The translations under genes were made by a program, and so were the position numbers. From Tenacibaculum sp. MAR_2009_124 (GTDB lineage: Bacteria > Bacteroidota > Bacteroidia > Flavobacteriales > Flavobacteriaceae), in assembly GCF_900105455.1 (NCBI RefSeq), contig NZ_FNSF01000007.1:434001-498000 (forward strand): a stretch of DNA of 64,000 bases, written 5' to 3'. Numbering within the stretch: the stretch's first letter is position 1; each line of letters starts with the position of its first letter. This document shows positions 33,525-42,568 of the stretch, in pieces. A model generated the notes under the pieces. That model ran no database searches, had not been told where the DNA came from, and saw only the letters and a list, made by a program, of their open reading frames with translations.

Positions 33525-34715
33525 TTATAAGGATTGTTTTCTATAAGAGAAGGGTGTTAACCCTGTGTGTTTTTTAAAAACAGTAAAGAAAGTAGACTTA
33601 GAATTGAACCCAGATTCTAATCCAATTGAGGCAATGGTATAGTTTTCATAGCTAATATTTGTTAATAACTCTTTAGCTTGTTGTACTCTCATTTCGTTTA
33701 AATAATCAACAAAAGTTTTTCCAGCAATATTATTTATAATAAATGAAAGAGTACTCGGGCTGAAATCTATTTCGGACGCCAGGTGCTGTAGTGTATATCT
33801 TGGAAGTAAAAACTTTTTCTCAGTCCTAATTAAAAAATCTATTTCTGAGAAAGAATCTTGGTACTTTTTATATTGCTCTTCAGTTACCGATAAGGCGTTA
33901 GAAGCCGTTAGGGTTAATTTTTCTTTTGAATTAGTAGCCAAGCCATTCAAAGACGAAGAAGGTGTTTCTAAGGCAATTCCTTTTCGAATATGTTGACGTT
34001 CTTTTAGTATACGAACCTGTCTTAATCCTTGGTAGCCCAACCAGTATATCAATATGGTTGTGTAAATTCGCAAAGGATAATAGGAGAACATAAACCCTTT
34101 AAAATTTAAACTAATCTTGATGATTAGTGCTGTGATCCATAATAGATAACCAATTGATGATAACTTAAAAAAGGTATTAATCCACTTTAAATTGTCATAA
34201 GAGAGTATTTTTTCAAACAAGTTTTCTTTTCTATATAGTAAATAATAAGAGTATACAAATAGACCTATTGAAATAATGAAACTAACTATTTCCTCAATTG
34301 AGGTATACTTTTCGTAAACAAAGTCTTGATAATTATTGTTTTCTATGTTACTGTAATAAAGTACAAACGATATTTGTGCGGCAATAGCCAAAAGAAATAT
34401 AGGAAATACAATTTTAAGTAGATTATATGTTTTTGAAGCAATATTCAAATAATTAATTAGAAACATATACAAAAACGGCATGGCTAAAAAATGCCAAGGA
34501 ATTTGAATATAATCGAGAGCAAATTTATGCTGAAAGAGTTGATTCTCGAGTACCCATGATTGAATGTTATTTAAAGATATTGAAAGTATTAATAAGTTTA
34601 AATAAAGCATGCTCTTATCTTTTCCATTTTTGGAAGAGAAAAGTATAAGGCTAAACGCAAAGCCGTGTAGCGCGCTAACCAGTAGAAATATGTTAAAAAA
34701 ATCTGCTGTACTCAA
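33525..34715 (-). CDS. Membrane-anchored AraC-family transcriptional regulator
   Basis: The 396-residue protein starts at TTG (34715). Seven hydrophobic helices fill about residues 5-235. A linker follows, then a C-terminal AraC domain (about 290-396) with YTLQHLASEIDFSPSTLSFIINNIAGKTFVDYLNEMRVQQAKELL and YTIASIGLESGFNSKSTFFTVFKKHTGLTPFSYRK. The architecture is common in Flavobacteriia, where the membrane part is thought to sense a signal at the envelope. It is monocistronic. The inverted and direct repeats just downstream may be its targets (inference). Confidence 0.88.
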   Translation of the reverse strand: MSTADFFNIFLLVSALHGFAFSLILFSSKNGKDKSMLYLNLLILSISLNNIQSWVLENQLFQHKFALDYIQIPWHFLAMPFLYMFLINYLNIASKTYNLLKIVFPIFLLAIAAQISFVLYYSNIENNNYQDFVYEKYTSIEEIVSFIISIGLFVYSYYLLYRKENLFEKILSYDNLKWINTFFKLSSIGYLLWITALIIKISLNFKGFMFSYYPLRIYTTILIYWLGYQGLRQVRILKERQHIRKGIALETPSSSLNGLATNSKEKLTLTASNALSVTEEQYKKYQDSFSEIDFLIRTEKKFLLPRYTLQHLASEIDFSPSTLSFIINNIAGKTFVDYLNEMRVQQAKELLTNISYENYTIASIGLESGFNSKSTFFTVFKKHTGLTPFSYRKQSL

Positions 34716-34756
34716 TAAAATAGGGTAAACTTTAGCCTTAAATATACAAAAAAGAA

Positions 34757-35467
34757 TTATTGATGTAAGAAACTAATGTTTTGAGTACTAGTTACTCCGG
34801 CTGTTTCGGTTCGTAATCGCGTATTCCCTAAGCTAATTGGGCAAAATCCTATAGCTTTTGATTTTTCTATTTCTTCAAATGTAAAGTCCCCTTCAGGACC
34901 AATGAGTATTGTGTATTTAGATCTTGGTTCCACCAATTGTTTTAACCCATTTTTTTGGTTATCATCTTCACAGTGAGCAATAAACAATTGACCTTCTAAA
35001 TTACTGTTTATAAAATCGTTAAAACTAGTTAGGTTATTGAGTTTAGTAAGCCGATATTGAAGTGATTGTTTCATAGCAGATTGTACAATCTTATTCAATC
35101 TTTCATATTTAATAACTTTCCTTTCTGAGTTTTTGCAAAGCAAAGGAGTTATCTCATCAATTCCTATTTCCGTAGCTTTTTCAAGAAACCATTCAAAGCG
35201 ATCAATATTTTTAGTAGGAGCGATGGCTACATGTAAATAATAATCTCTATTGTTTCCAATCTCTTTAAAGCTTGTTCTTTTAACAACGCACCTTTTATCA
35301 TTAGCAAATATTATCTCCACGTAAAAAAGAAAGCCTCTACCATTTGTAATATGTAAAACATCTCCTTCTTTTTTTCTTAGAACTCGCACAATGTGCCTAC
35401 TTTCCTCTTTATTAAAAGTTAATTCTTTAACTTCTTCAGATATTTCTGGATTATAAAATAACTGCAT
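34757..35467 (-). CDS. rsmE: 16S rRNA (uracil-1498-N3)-methyltransferase RsmE
   Basis: The 236-residue SPOUT methyltransferase has an N-terminal PUA-like domain (ESRHIVRVLRKKEGDVLHITNGRG). The C-terminal knot has the landmarks IAPTKNIDRFEWFLEKATEIGIDEI, ILIGPEGDFTFEEIE and LGNTRLRTETAGV, which bind S-adenosylmethionine. It methylates U1498 of 16S rRNA. Its ATG overlaps the upstream stop by one base (TAATG), so translation is probably coupled. Confidence 0.96.
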   Translation of the reverse strand: MQLFYNPEISEEVKELTFNKEESRHIVRVLRKKEGDVLHITNGRGFLFYVEIIFANDKRCVVKRTSFKEIGNNRDYYLHVAIAPTKNIDRFEWFLEKATEIGIDEITPLLCKNSERKVIKYERLNKIVQSAMKQSLQYRLTKLNNLTSFNDFINSNLEGQLFIAHCEDDNQKNGLKQLVEPRSKYTILIGPEGDFTFEEIEKSKAIGFCPISLGNTRLRTETAGVTSTQNISFLHQ

Positions 35468-36585
35468 TATAAATCAATTCTATACGTTCTTCTTCTTTTG
35501 TGGACGGTTGGGCTAAAGTCTTTCCATATTTTATGGATTGCTTCATTATCTTCAAGTTCAGGAGTTCGTATACAGTCTTGAATCCCTTTAGTACCAAATG
35601 TTTTAATATACTCCCTGAAAATAATAGCTGTAACCCCTTTATTTTGATATTCAGGGTGTACGCCGATAAGGTAAAAAATAACATCTTTAGAATTCTTTCT
35701 TGCACTTAACAAATGAAATAACCCGAAAGGGAATAGCTTACCTTTTGCTTTCTGAAGGGCTTTTGAAAAAGATGGCATTACAATTGCAAAAGCTACCATT
35801 TTATTTTCGTTATCTACTACAAATTTAATATACTCAGGGTTAATGAAGGAAATATACTTTTTCTTGAAATATTCAATTTGTTTATCAGAAATAGGAACGT
35901 AGGTAGAAAGCTTAGAATAGGTTTTACTGAAAAGATCAAACATTTCATCAACGTAAGGCATAATTTCTTTTGTAGAAGAAAAGGCTAATTCTTTTAAATT
36001 ATATCTTCTCTGAATGAGATTCGCAGCTTTTGTATATTTCTTAGCGTCAACATTTTTAAACGGAAACTTACTTTCTAAATATTCTTTTTCTTTTTTGAAA
36101 CCTAATTGTTCAAGATGGTTTTTATAGTAGGGATGATTGTACCATGTGATCATTGTGCCGATATGATCAAATCCATCAATAAGAACTCCTGTTTTATCAA
36201 GATTATTAAAACCAACAGGACCTTCAACATATTCTAAATTATTTTCTTTCCCAATCTCTTTAATTCTGTCTAATAAAGCCTTGCTTACTTCAATATCATC
36301 GATAACATCAAACCAACCAAAACGCATTTTTTTGATGTTCTGTGTTTCCACTTCATAAGTGTTTATAATAGCAATAACACGTCCAACAATTTGACCATTT
36401 TTAAAAGCTAATAAAAATTTGGCTTTAGCATCTTCAAAAACAGGATTTTTGCTTGAGTCGAAACTAGCTAATTCGTCATTAATAATTGGTGGTACCCAAT
36501 AAGGGGTGTTTTTATAAAGGGAAAAAGGAAATTTAACAAATTGTTTCATTTCCTTTTTACTGGTTATTTCTTTAACTGAAATCAT
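35467..36585 (-). CDS. GNAT-like acetyltransferase family protein
   Basis: The 372-residue soluble protein begins with FPFSLYKNTPYWVPPIINDELASFD, then a GNAT-type strand pair KFLLAFKNGQIVGRVIAIIN (about 57-76). A later HPEYQNKGVTAIIFREY (about 306-322) fits an acetyl-CoA-binding motif A. This family is widespread in Bacteroidota and uncharacterised; the substrate is unknown. It is coupled to rsmE by a one-base overlap. Confidence 0.75.
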   Translation of the reverse strand: MISVKEITSKKEMKQFVKFPFSLYKNTPYWVPPIINDELASFDSSKNPVFEDAKAKFLLAFKNGQIVGRVIAIINTYEVETQNIKKMRFGWFDVIDDIEVSKALLDRIKEIGKENNLEYVEGPVGFNNLDKTGVLIDGFDHIGTMITWYNHPYYKNHLEQLGFKKEKEYLESKFPFKNVDAKKYTKAANLIQRRYNLKELAFSSTKEIMPYVDEMFDLFSKTYSKLSTYVPISDKQIEYFKKKYISFINPEYIKFVVDNENKMVAFAIVMPSFSKALQKAKGKLFPFGLFHLLSARKNSKDVIFYLIGVHPEYQNKGVTAIIFREYIKTFGTKGIQDCIRTPELEDNEAIHKIWKDFSPTVHKRRRTYRIDL

Positions 36586-36608
36586 ATATTCAATATGTAC
36601 GTTCTCTT

Positions 36609-37982
36609 TTAATTATCTCCGTCTTTCTTTTTCTTTTCTTCTTCCTTCTTTTTTTTCTCTTCTTCTTCTTTTTTAATTTCTTCTTCCAACTCTTTTATTT
36701 CTTTTTCAAGCTCTAGTCGCTCTTTTTCTTTTCTTTTTGCTTCTTTTTCCTCTTCTTTTTTCTTTCGTTTGGCCTCTTTTTCTATTTCTTTTTGGGCTTT
36801 CTTGGCATCTTTTTCTGTCTGTTTTTGTGCTTTTTTCGCAGCTTTCTTTTCTTCTTTTGTTGTTTTTTTCTTTTGTTTTTCGTCTTCTTTAGAAATTACT
36901 TCTATTAAAGATTCTTGTCTACGTCTCCTTGGCTTTTCCGTTCTAACTTCTTTTTCATCCTTGTCAGGAGAAATATCCAGATCAACTTTTTGTTCTCGTT
37001 TTCCTGGTTTCTTTTTAAATAACTTTTTGGCTTTACTGAATAAACGACCAAAAAATCCTTTATTTTCGTCGTACTTAATAGGCTTGTCTTCTTCAATTTT
37101 GTTCCCAAACTCATCTAATTCAACAAATTTATCCTCATGCCTATCCATTCTATAAGAAACTCCTATAGCCGATGTAACACCGAATTCATTTCCTTCAAAA
37201 TTACCTCTTAGTGAAGCATTAAATTGAAGGTTTTCATTAAATAAATAAGCTGCTCCACCACCAATACTGCTCTTATTTTGATGTTTTTCAAAAACACCTT
37301 GGAGTTCGGCGAAACCTGACCAATAATCATTGAAATTATAGGTTCCAGTAATAACGTATGAGTATTCAGGAAAATCACTTCCTATATTATCATAATATAG
37401 ATTGGAAATAACGTTTAGTTTGTCAGAAAATTCATTTTGAAGTAATACCCCTACTTTCGGACTAATTCCTCCTCCTTTAGCATGGTAGTCTGATAAAATG
37501 CTACCAAAGTTAACACCAGCATAAACTCCCACATGAGGAATCCACCTTTTCCAATCAAAAGAGTGTCTTGCTTTCCAACTTCTTATTTCTTTCGATTTGT
37601 CTTCGTATTTGGGAGCATATACCAAATATTTCGCTCCTAAAGTAAATCTACTAAAACCAGTAGTATTAAAAGAAGATTCAAAAACGTTTTTAAATCCTAT
37701 TTTATCACTTGACAATGTAGTATTTAAATTAAATTCTAATTTTTCAAATAAAAAACTTGTTCTAAAGAGTAAATTAGCACCGAAAGATTCTGGATTGCTA
37801 AAAGTTTCGATAAAAGGTACTTTTCTATAAAAGAAAGTAGATTCGAGCTGATAGACTCCAGATCCAACACTATAAGGACTTTCCGAAAGTCCTGGTCTAT
37901 TTGAATTTATAACAGATGTATACTGAGCTTGAACCAATATTGATGAACAAAAAGTAAAAAGAAAGAGGAGTCTTTTAATCAT
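36609..37982 (-). CDS. Outer-membrane beta-barrel (MetA-pathway/transporter type) with Lys/Glu-rich C-terminal tail
   Basis: The 457-residue protein has a signal peptide (MIKRLLFLFTFCSSILVQAQ) and a barrel of alternating strands (about 20-290), opening NSNRPGLSESPYSVGSGVYQLE, a motif shared with PF13557-type outer-membrane proteins. After residue 300 a basic linker (GRLFSKAKKLFKKKPGK) leads to about 115 residues that are nearly all Lys, Glu and Arg. A long charged helix on an outer-membrane barrel is unusual; it might reach into the periplasm to touch peptidoglycan or another envelope partner (inference). It lies 23 bp upstream of the GNAT-like gene. Confidence 0.8.
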   Translation of the reverse strand: MIKRLLFLFTFCSSILVQAQYTSVINSNRPGLSESPYSVGSGVYQLESTFFYRKVPFIETFSNPESFGANLLFRTSFLFEKLEFNLNTTLSSDKIGFKNVFESSFNTTGFSRFTLGAKYLVYAPKYEDKSKEIRSWKARHSFDWKRWIPHVGVYAGVNFGSILSDYHAKGGGISPKVGVLLQNEFSDKLNVISNLYYDNIGSDFPEYSYVITGTYNFNDYWSGFAELQGVFEKHQNKSSIGGGAAYLFNENLQFNASLRGNFEGNEFGVTSAIGVSYRMDRHEDKFVELDEFGNKIEEDKPIKYDENKGFFGRLFSKAKKLFKKKPGKREQKVDLDISPDKDEKEVRTEKPRRRRQESLIEVISKEDEKQKKKTTKEEKKAAKKAQKQTEKDAKKAQKEIEKEAKRKKKEEEKEAKRKEKERLELEKEIKELEEEIKKEEEEKKKKEEEKKKKDGDN

Positions 37983-38088
37983 GTTATAAAATCAATTTAA
38001 TAGTAGTACAAACATACCATAAAAATATGAAATACTACAGAGTTATAAGTTTTGTAAAGTCTTAACGCTACCTTTTGCGTCAAATTGT

Positions 38089-38096
38089 TATTTTTG
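38089..38096 (+). promoter_or_regulatory. Candidate -7 element for the polysaccharide operon
   Basis: TATTTTTG matches TAnnTTTG and lies 50 bp before the chosen DUF4834 start. I see no well-spaced TTG element upstream, so support is partial. Confidence 0.35.
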
Positions 38097-38145
38097 AGTA
38101 ATTTTTTGAACATTTTTTTAGATGATAATACATCAAGCAGGACCT

Positions 38146-38397
38146 ATGAATTTTTTAAGAACACTTTTAATAATCCTTTTAGTATACTATGCAGTAAAAT
38201 TTGTTGTCAAATTATTTGGTCCATATTTGCTGAAAAAAGCAGTAGATAAGGTACAAAAAAAAGCACAAAGAGAGTTTGGTAATAAACAGGATACTACTGT
38301 AGAAGAAGGAAAAACAGTTATTGATAAAAAGCCTGGCAATGCCAAGAATAGTAATAAAGATGTAGGAGAGTACGTTGATTTCGAAGAGATAGATTAG
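38146..38397 (+). CDS. DUF4834 family small membrane protein
   Basis: About 83 residues from the ATG at 38146 (MNFLRTLLIILLVYYAVKFVVKLFGPYLL), giving an N-terminal membrane helix followed by a charged soluble tail ending VGEYVDFEEID. An in-frame ATG at 38122 would add eight residues. The family is of unknown function and is typically placed before a YfhO-like gene. It ends 2 bp before that gene here. Confidence 0.78.
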   Translation: MNFLRTLLIILLVYYAVKFVVKLFGPYLLKKAVDKVQKKAQREFGNKQDTTVEEGKTVIDKKPGNAKNSNKDVGEYVDFEEID

Positions 38398-38399
38398 TC

Positions 38400-40820
38400 A
38401 TGAAATACAAAAAGTTTTTACCATACATCATTACTGGTGTTGTTTTTACAATTGCATCGTTGCTTTATTTTAATCCTGTTTTAAGTGGAAAAAAAATAAA
38501 ACAAGGCGATATAACACAATATATTGGTATGGCTCGTGAGTCATCTCAATATAGAATGGACAAAGGAAAGGAGTCATTTTGGTTAAATAACGCTTTTAGT
38601 GGTATGCCTACTTATCAAGTGGGAGCTTATTACCCTAACGATTTTATAAGATATGTTGATAAAGTTATTCGATTTTTACCAAGACCAGCTGATTATTTAT
38701 TCTTGTATTTTCTGAGCTTTTTTATCTTATTGACGGCATTGAAGGTCGATTGGAAGCTTGCCGTTTTAGGAAGCCTCTCCTTTGGTTTTTCAACGTATCT
38801 CATAATTATATTTGGAGCGGGACATAATGCTAAAGCGCATGCAATAGGGTACATGCCTATGGTTATTGCTGGTATTATGTATGTTTATCAAAAACGATAT
38901 TTACTCGGTTTTGTATTAACCTCATTTGCAATGGCATTGGAAATAGCTGCAAACCACCCACAAATGACTTATTATTTGGGGTTCAGTTTGTTGATTTTTG
39001 GTATTGTTGAATTGATCGAATCTTATAAGAACAAGGAATTACCTTTATTCGTGAAAAAGACAGTACTAGTTTTGGCCGCCTGCTTTTTAGGTATAAGTGT
39101 TAATTCAACACGTTTGCTAGCAACAAAAGAGTACGCAGCCGAAAGTACACGTGGAAAGTCAGAATTAACAATTCATCCAGATGGAAGTCCTAAAGAAAAA
39201 TCAAATGGTTTAGATAAGGCATATATTACTGAATATAGTTATGGAATTACTGAAACATTCAATTTACTTATACCTAGATTTATGGGAGGAGGTACTGTTG
39301 AGAAATTGGATGAGAATTCTACCTTTTATGAAACTGTAAAATTAAAAGCAGGTGATAGTGTTGCTAGAGATTTTTCAAGTCAAGTACTAACTTATTGGGG
39401 AAAACAACCAATAGTAGAAGCTCCTGCATATATTGGTGCAGTAGTTTTCTTTTTGTTTTTCCTTGGTATCTTTTTAGTTAGAGGAAAACTTAAATACTGG
39501 TTAGTGAGTGCCACTGTATTTTCAATTATTATGAGTTGGGGGAAGAATTTTCCATTACCAACGAATTTATTTATAGATTATTTTCCATTATATGACAAGT
39601 TTAGAGCTGTATCGTCTATTCAGGTAATAGCTGAGTTGTGTGTACCTTTACTGGGGGTTTTAGCTTTAAAACAGTTCTTTTCAAAGGAGGTGTCAAAAGA
39701 AGAAAAGCTAGAAGGTTTAAAAAAGGCTCTTTATATTATAGGAGGAGTTACTTTGTTGTTTGCGTTAATGGGATCAAGTCTGTTTGATTTCGAAGGATTA
39801 AGAGATTCTCAGTACCAACAGCAGCTTCCAGAATTGGTGGATGCATTAATTGCCGATAGAAAATCTATGCTAACTAGTGATAGTTTTAGATCATTAATAC
39901 TCGTTTTAATTGCAGGAGGTGTTCTTTGGGCAACATTAAATGAAAAATTAAAGAGTCATTTTGCCATTATGGCACTTGCAGGTGTAATTATTTTCGATTT
40001 GGTTTCTGTCAATTTGAATTATGTTAACAAGGAAGATTTTACTACGGCAAGAAATGTAGATAAACCTTTTGTGGCAAATAATGCTGATAAAGAAATTTTG
40101 AAAGATAAAGGATACTATCGTGTTGCCAATTTTTCAGGGAATATTCTGAATGAAGCAAGAACATCCTATTTTCATAATTCAATAGGAGGTTATCATGCAG
40201 CAAAAATGAAGCGTTATCAGGAATTGTTTGAATACCAAATAGCGAAGAATAATTTTGAAGTGTTAAATATGCTAAATACCAAGTATTTTATTGTTGGTGA
40301 GGGCAAGGTTCAAGAAAATCCAGAGGCTAACGGTAGTTCATGGTTTGTGAATACTTTAAAAATTGTTGATTCTGCGAATGGTGAAATACAAGGTTTAGAT
40401 AGTTTAAAGACTAAAAAAGAAGCTATTATAAGAAGTGAAAGCTTGAAAAATATTGGCTTAACGAAGAAGACGAAATTTAAGAATGATTCTACGGCAATCA
40501 TAAATATGATTGAAAGAGATGCAGCATATTTAAAATATAAAAGTTCTTCAAAGGTTGAACAATTTGCTGTTTTTTCTGAAATATACTATAAACATGGTTG
40601 GAATGCTTATTTAGATGGTGATCAAGTGCCATACGAAAGAGTAAATTATGTGTTACGAGGAATGACTGTTCCTTCGGGCGATCATGTAATTGAGTTTAAG
40701 TTTGAGCCAACTATTATAAGTACAGGAAATACCATTAGCTTGATATCATATGCGTTTATGATAATTATACCTTTTGGCTTTATCGTTTTTAATAAAAGAA
40801 AACAAAAAGAAAAAGTATAG
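38400..40820 (+). CDS. YfhO-like GT-C membrane protein
   Basis: The 806-residue protein has about 12-13 membrane helices. A large loop after helix 1 contains KQGDITQYIGMARES and SFWLNNAFSGMPTYQ, a GT-C-type pattern. The C-terminal 250 residues form a soluble domain (IVDSANGEIQGLD onward) before a last helix. YfhO-type proteins are implicated in glycosylating lipoteichoic acid or similar polymers in Gram-positives; the acceptor in Bacteroidota is unknown. It opens a run of sugar-transfer genes. Confidence 0.85.
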   Translation: MKYKKFLPYIITGVVFTIASLLYFNPVLSGKKIKQGDITQYIGMARESSQYRMDKGKESFWLNNAFSGMPTYQVGAYYPNDFIRYVDKVIRFLPRPADYLFLYFLSFFILLTALKVDWKLAVLGSLSFGFSTYLIIIFGAGHNAKAHAIGYMPMVIAGIMYVYQKRYLLGFVLTSFAMALEIAANHPQMTYYLGFSLLIFGIVELIESYKNKELPLFVKKTVLVLAACFLGISVNSTRLLATKEYAAESTRGKSELTIHPDGSPKEKSNGLDKAYITEYSYGITETFNLLIPRFMGGGTVEKLDENSTFYETVKLKAGDSVARDFSSQVLTYWGKQPIVEAPAYIGAVVFFLFFLGIFLVRGKLKYWLVSATVFSIIMSWGKNFPLPTNLFIDYFPLYDKFRAVSSIQVIAELCVPLLGVLALKQFFSKEVSKEEKLEGLKKALYIIGGVTLLFALMGSSLFDFEGLRDSQYQQQLPELVDALIADRKSMLTSDSFRSLILVLIAGGVLWATLNEKLKSHFAIMALAGVIIFDLVSVNLNYVNKEDFTTARNVDKPFVANNADKEILKDKGYYRVANFSGNILNEARTSYFHNSIGGYHAAKMKRYQELFEYQIAKNNFEVLNMLNTKYFIVGEGKVQENPEANGSSWFVNTLKIVDSANGEIQGLDSLKTKKEAIIRSESLKNIGLTKKTKFKNDSTAIINMIERDAAYLKYKSSSKVEQFAVFSEIYYKHGWNAYLDGDQVPYERVNYVLRGMTVPSGDHVIEFKFEPTIISTGNTISLISYAFMIIIPFGFIVFNKRKQKEKV

Positions 40821-40867
40821 TGCTTATATCCCTAAGCATTTAATGTTTGATAAATGAATTAAGATAG

Positions 40868-41383
40868 ATGTATAGTAAACTTCCAAAGAAAAGATATAAT
40901 CATACATTAGAATTTTTAAAAAAACATATTCCAGCTCCAGCGAAGATTTTAGATTTAGGAGTAAGAAACCCGTTTAGTGAAATAATGGAGCAAAATGGGT
41001 ATACCGTTTTTAATACAGAAGGTGAGGATTTAGACTTGTTACCTGAATTAGTTAAGAAGTTTGATGTTGATGCCGTAACTGCATTTGAAATATTTGAACA
41101 CCTTTTGGCTCCCTTTAATGTTTTAAGAGAAATAGAAGCGACTAAAGTGGTAGCTACAGTTCCTTTAAAATTGTGGTTTGCGAATGCTTACAGAAGTAAA
41201 ACTGACATGCGTGACAGACATTATCATGAATTTGAAGATTGGCAATTTGACTGGCTAATGGAAAAATCGGGATGGAAGGTAAAGAATACTGAAAAATGGA
41301 CAAATCCAATTAATAAATTAGGAATTAGACCCGTTTTAAGAAGTTTTACACCTAGGTATTATGCAGTATATGCTGAAAAATAA
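40868..41383 (+). CDS. SAM-dependent methyltransferase, class I-like
   Basis: The 171-residue protein has a motif I ILDLGVRNPFSEIM (about 23-36) with acidic follow-up TEGEDLDLL, then AVTAFEIFEHLLAPFNVLREI, the usual post-motif loop. The glycine-rich loop is slightly degenerate (LGVRNPF). It probably methylates a sugar or lipid intermediate, given glycosyltransferase neighbours (inference). It lies 6 bp before the first glycosyltransferase. Confidence 0.8.
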   Translation: MYSKLPKKRYNHTLEFLKKHIPAPAKILDLGVRNPFSEIMEQNGYTVFNTEGEDLDLLPELVKKFDVDAVTAFEIFEHLLAPFNVLREIEATKVVATVPLKLWFANAYRSKTDMRDRHYHEFEDWQFDWLMEKSGWKVKNTEKWTNPINKLGIRPVLRSFTPRYYAVYAEK

Positions 41384-41389
41384 AGAAAA

Positions 41390-42568
41390 ATGAGAGTAGG
41401 AATGATCTTGGATAATGTGTATCCACCTGATCCAAGAGTTGAAAACGAGGCTTTGGAGCTCATAAAAGACGGACATGAGGTTTTTCTTTTTTGTTTAACC
41501 TATGGACAAGAGGTAAATGAAGAACTTGTGAAAGGAATTCACGTTCGAAGATATAAAACGAATATGTTCGAATATAAGATGTCTGCCTTAGTGTATACAA
41601 TTCCTATCTATACATTTTTGATGAAAAAGAAAATAAAAGACTTTATTGTTAAAAATAAGGTTGATATAGTTCATATTCATGATATGAAAATTGCACAGGC
41701 AGCGTTTGAAGCAAATTATAATGATTTACCGACTATTTTAGATTTACATGAAAATAGGCCAGAAATTATGCGATTTTACCCGCATATGAAAAAACTGCGT
41801 GGTAAGTTGTTAATATCTATTGAGAAATGGATAAAAAAGGAAGAAGAGTTTGTAAGGAAAGCAACAAACGTGGTAGTGGTAACGGAAGAAGCAAAAAAAG
41901 AATTGGCGAGCAGAGCGAAAATTTCATTGGAAAAATTGGTAGTTGTTCCCAATACGGTTAGAACCGCTTTTTTTGAGGATACAAAACATCCAAGTATTCC
42001 ATTTAAGAAATCGGAAGATGAGTTTGTGTTGTTGTATTTAGGAGATACAGGAGAAAGAAGAGGATTGGATACTGTATTCGAAAGTATGGTAAAACTGAAA
42101 AATGAAATCCAAAATCTAATTTTTGTGGTGGTAGGGAAAAGCTCTCAACGTCTTGAAAACAAGGTGTCGGAATTAGGGTTGGAGAATCAAGTAAAAATAA
42201 TGGGATGGCAAAATGATGCTACATTTCCTGAATGGATAAAAAATTCAGATGTGTGTCTTTCTCCATTACATAGAAATATTCATCACGATACCACTTATGC
42301 AAATAAGATATTTCAATATATGAGTTTAGGGAAACCTTTGCTAGTTAGTGATGCTACCGCACAGGAAGAAGTTGTTATGCGAGTGAACTCAGGATTAGCA
42401 CATCAAGCAAAAAATATTGATGATTTTACCGAAAAACTTCTTCGTCTATACAAAAATGAAGGACTTAGAACTGAATTAGGTAAGAATGGAAGTGAGTTTG
42501 TAAGGAATACATTTACTTGGGATAAAACTTCAAAAGATTTAAAAGAACTATATAAGAAATTAGCTTGA
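41390..42568 (+). CDS. Glycosyltransferase family 4-type protein
   Basis: The 392-residue GT-B protein has an N-terminal acceptor domain (MRVGMILDNVYPPDPRVENEALELIKDGHEV) and a donor domain with VVVVTEEAKKEL, VLLYLGDTGERRGLDTV and the C-terminal KIFQYMSLGKPLLVSDATAQEEVV region, where the donor nucleotide-sugar Glu sits. It acts in the cytoplasm on polysaccharide precursors. It overlaps the next gene by 4 bp (TTGA). Confidence 0.9.
   Translation: MRVGMILDNVYPPDPRVENEALELIKDGHEVFLFCLTYGQEVNEELVKGIHVRRYKTNMFEYKMSALVYTIPIYTFLMKKKIKDFIVKNKVDIVHIHDMKIAQAAFEANYNDLPTILDLHENRPEIMRFYPHMKKLRGKLLISIEKWIKKEEEFVRKATNVVVVTEEAKKELASRAKISLEKLVVVPNTVRTAFFEDTKHPSIPFKKSEDEFVLLYLGDTGERRGLDTVFESMVKLKNEIQNLIFVVVGKSSQRLENKVSELGLENQVKIMGWQNDATFPEWIKNSDVCLSPLHRNIHHDTTYANKIFQYMSLGKPLLVSDATAQEEVVMRVNSGLAHQAKNIDDFTEKLLRLYKNEGLRTELGKNGSEFVRNTFTWDKTSKDLKELYKKLA

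Noticed and set aside
36769-37155. 128-residue plus-strand ORF opposite the K/E-rich tail
   Set aside because: Its Phe/Ser-rich composition is the antisense of Lys/Glu codons; no independent support.
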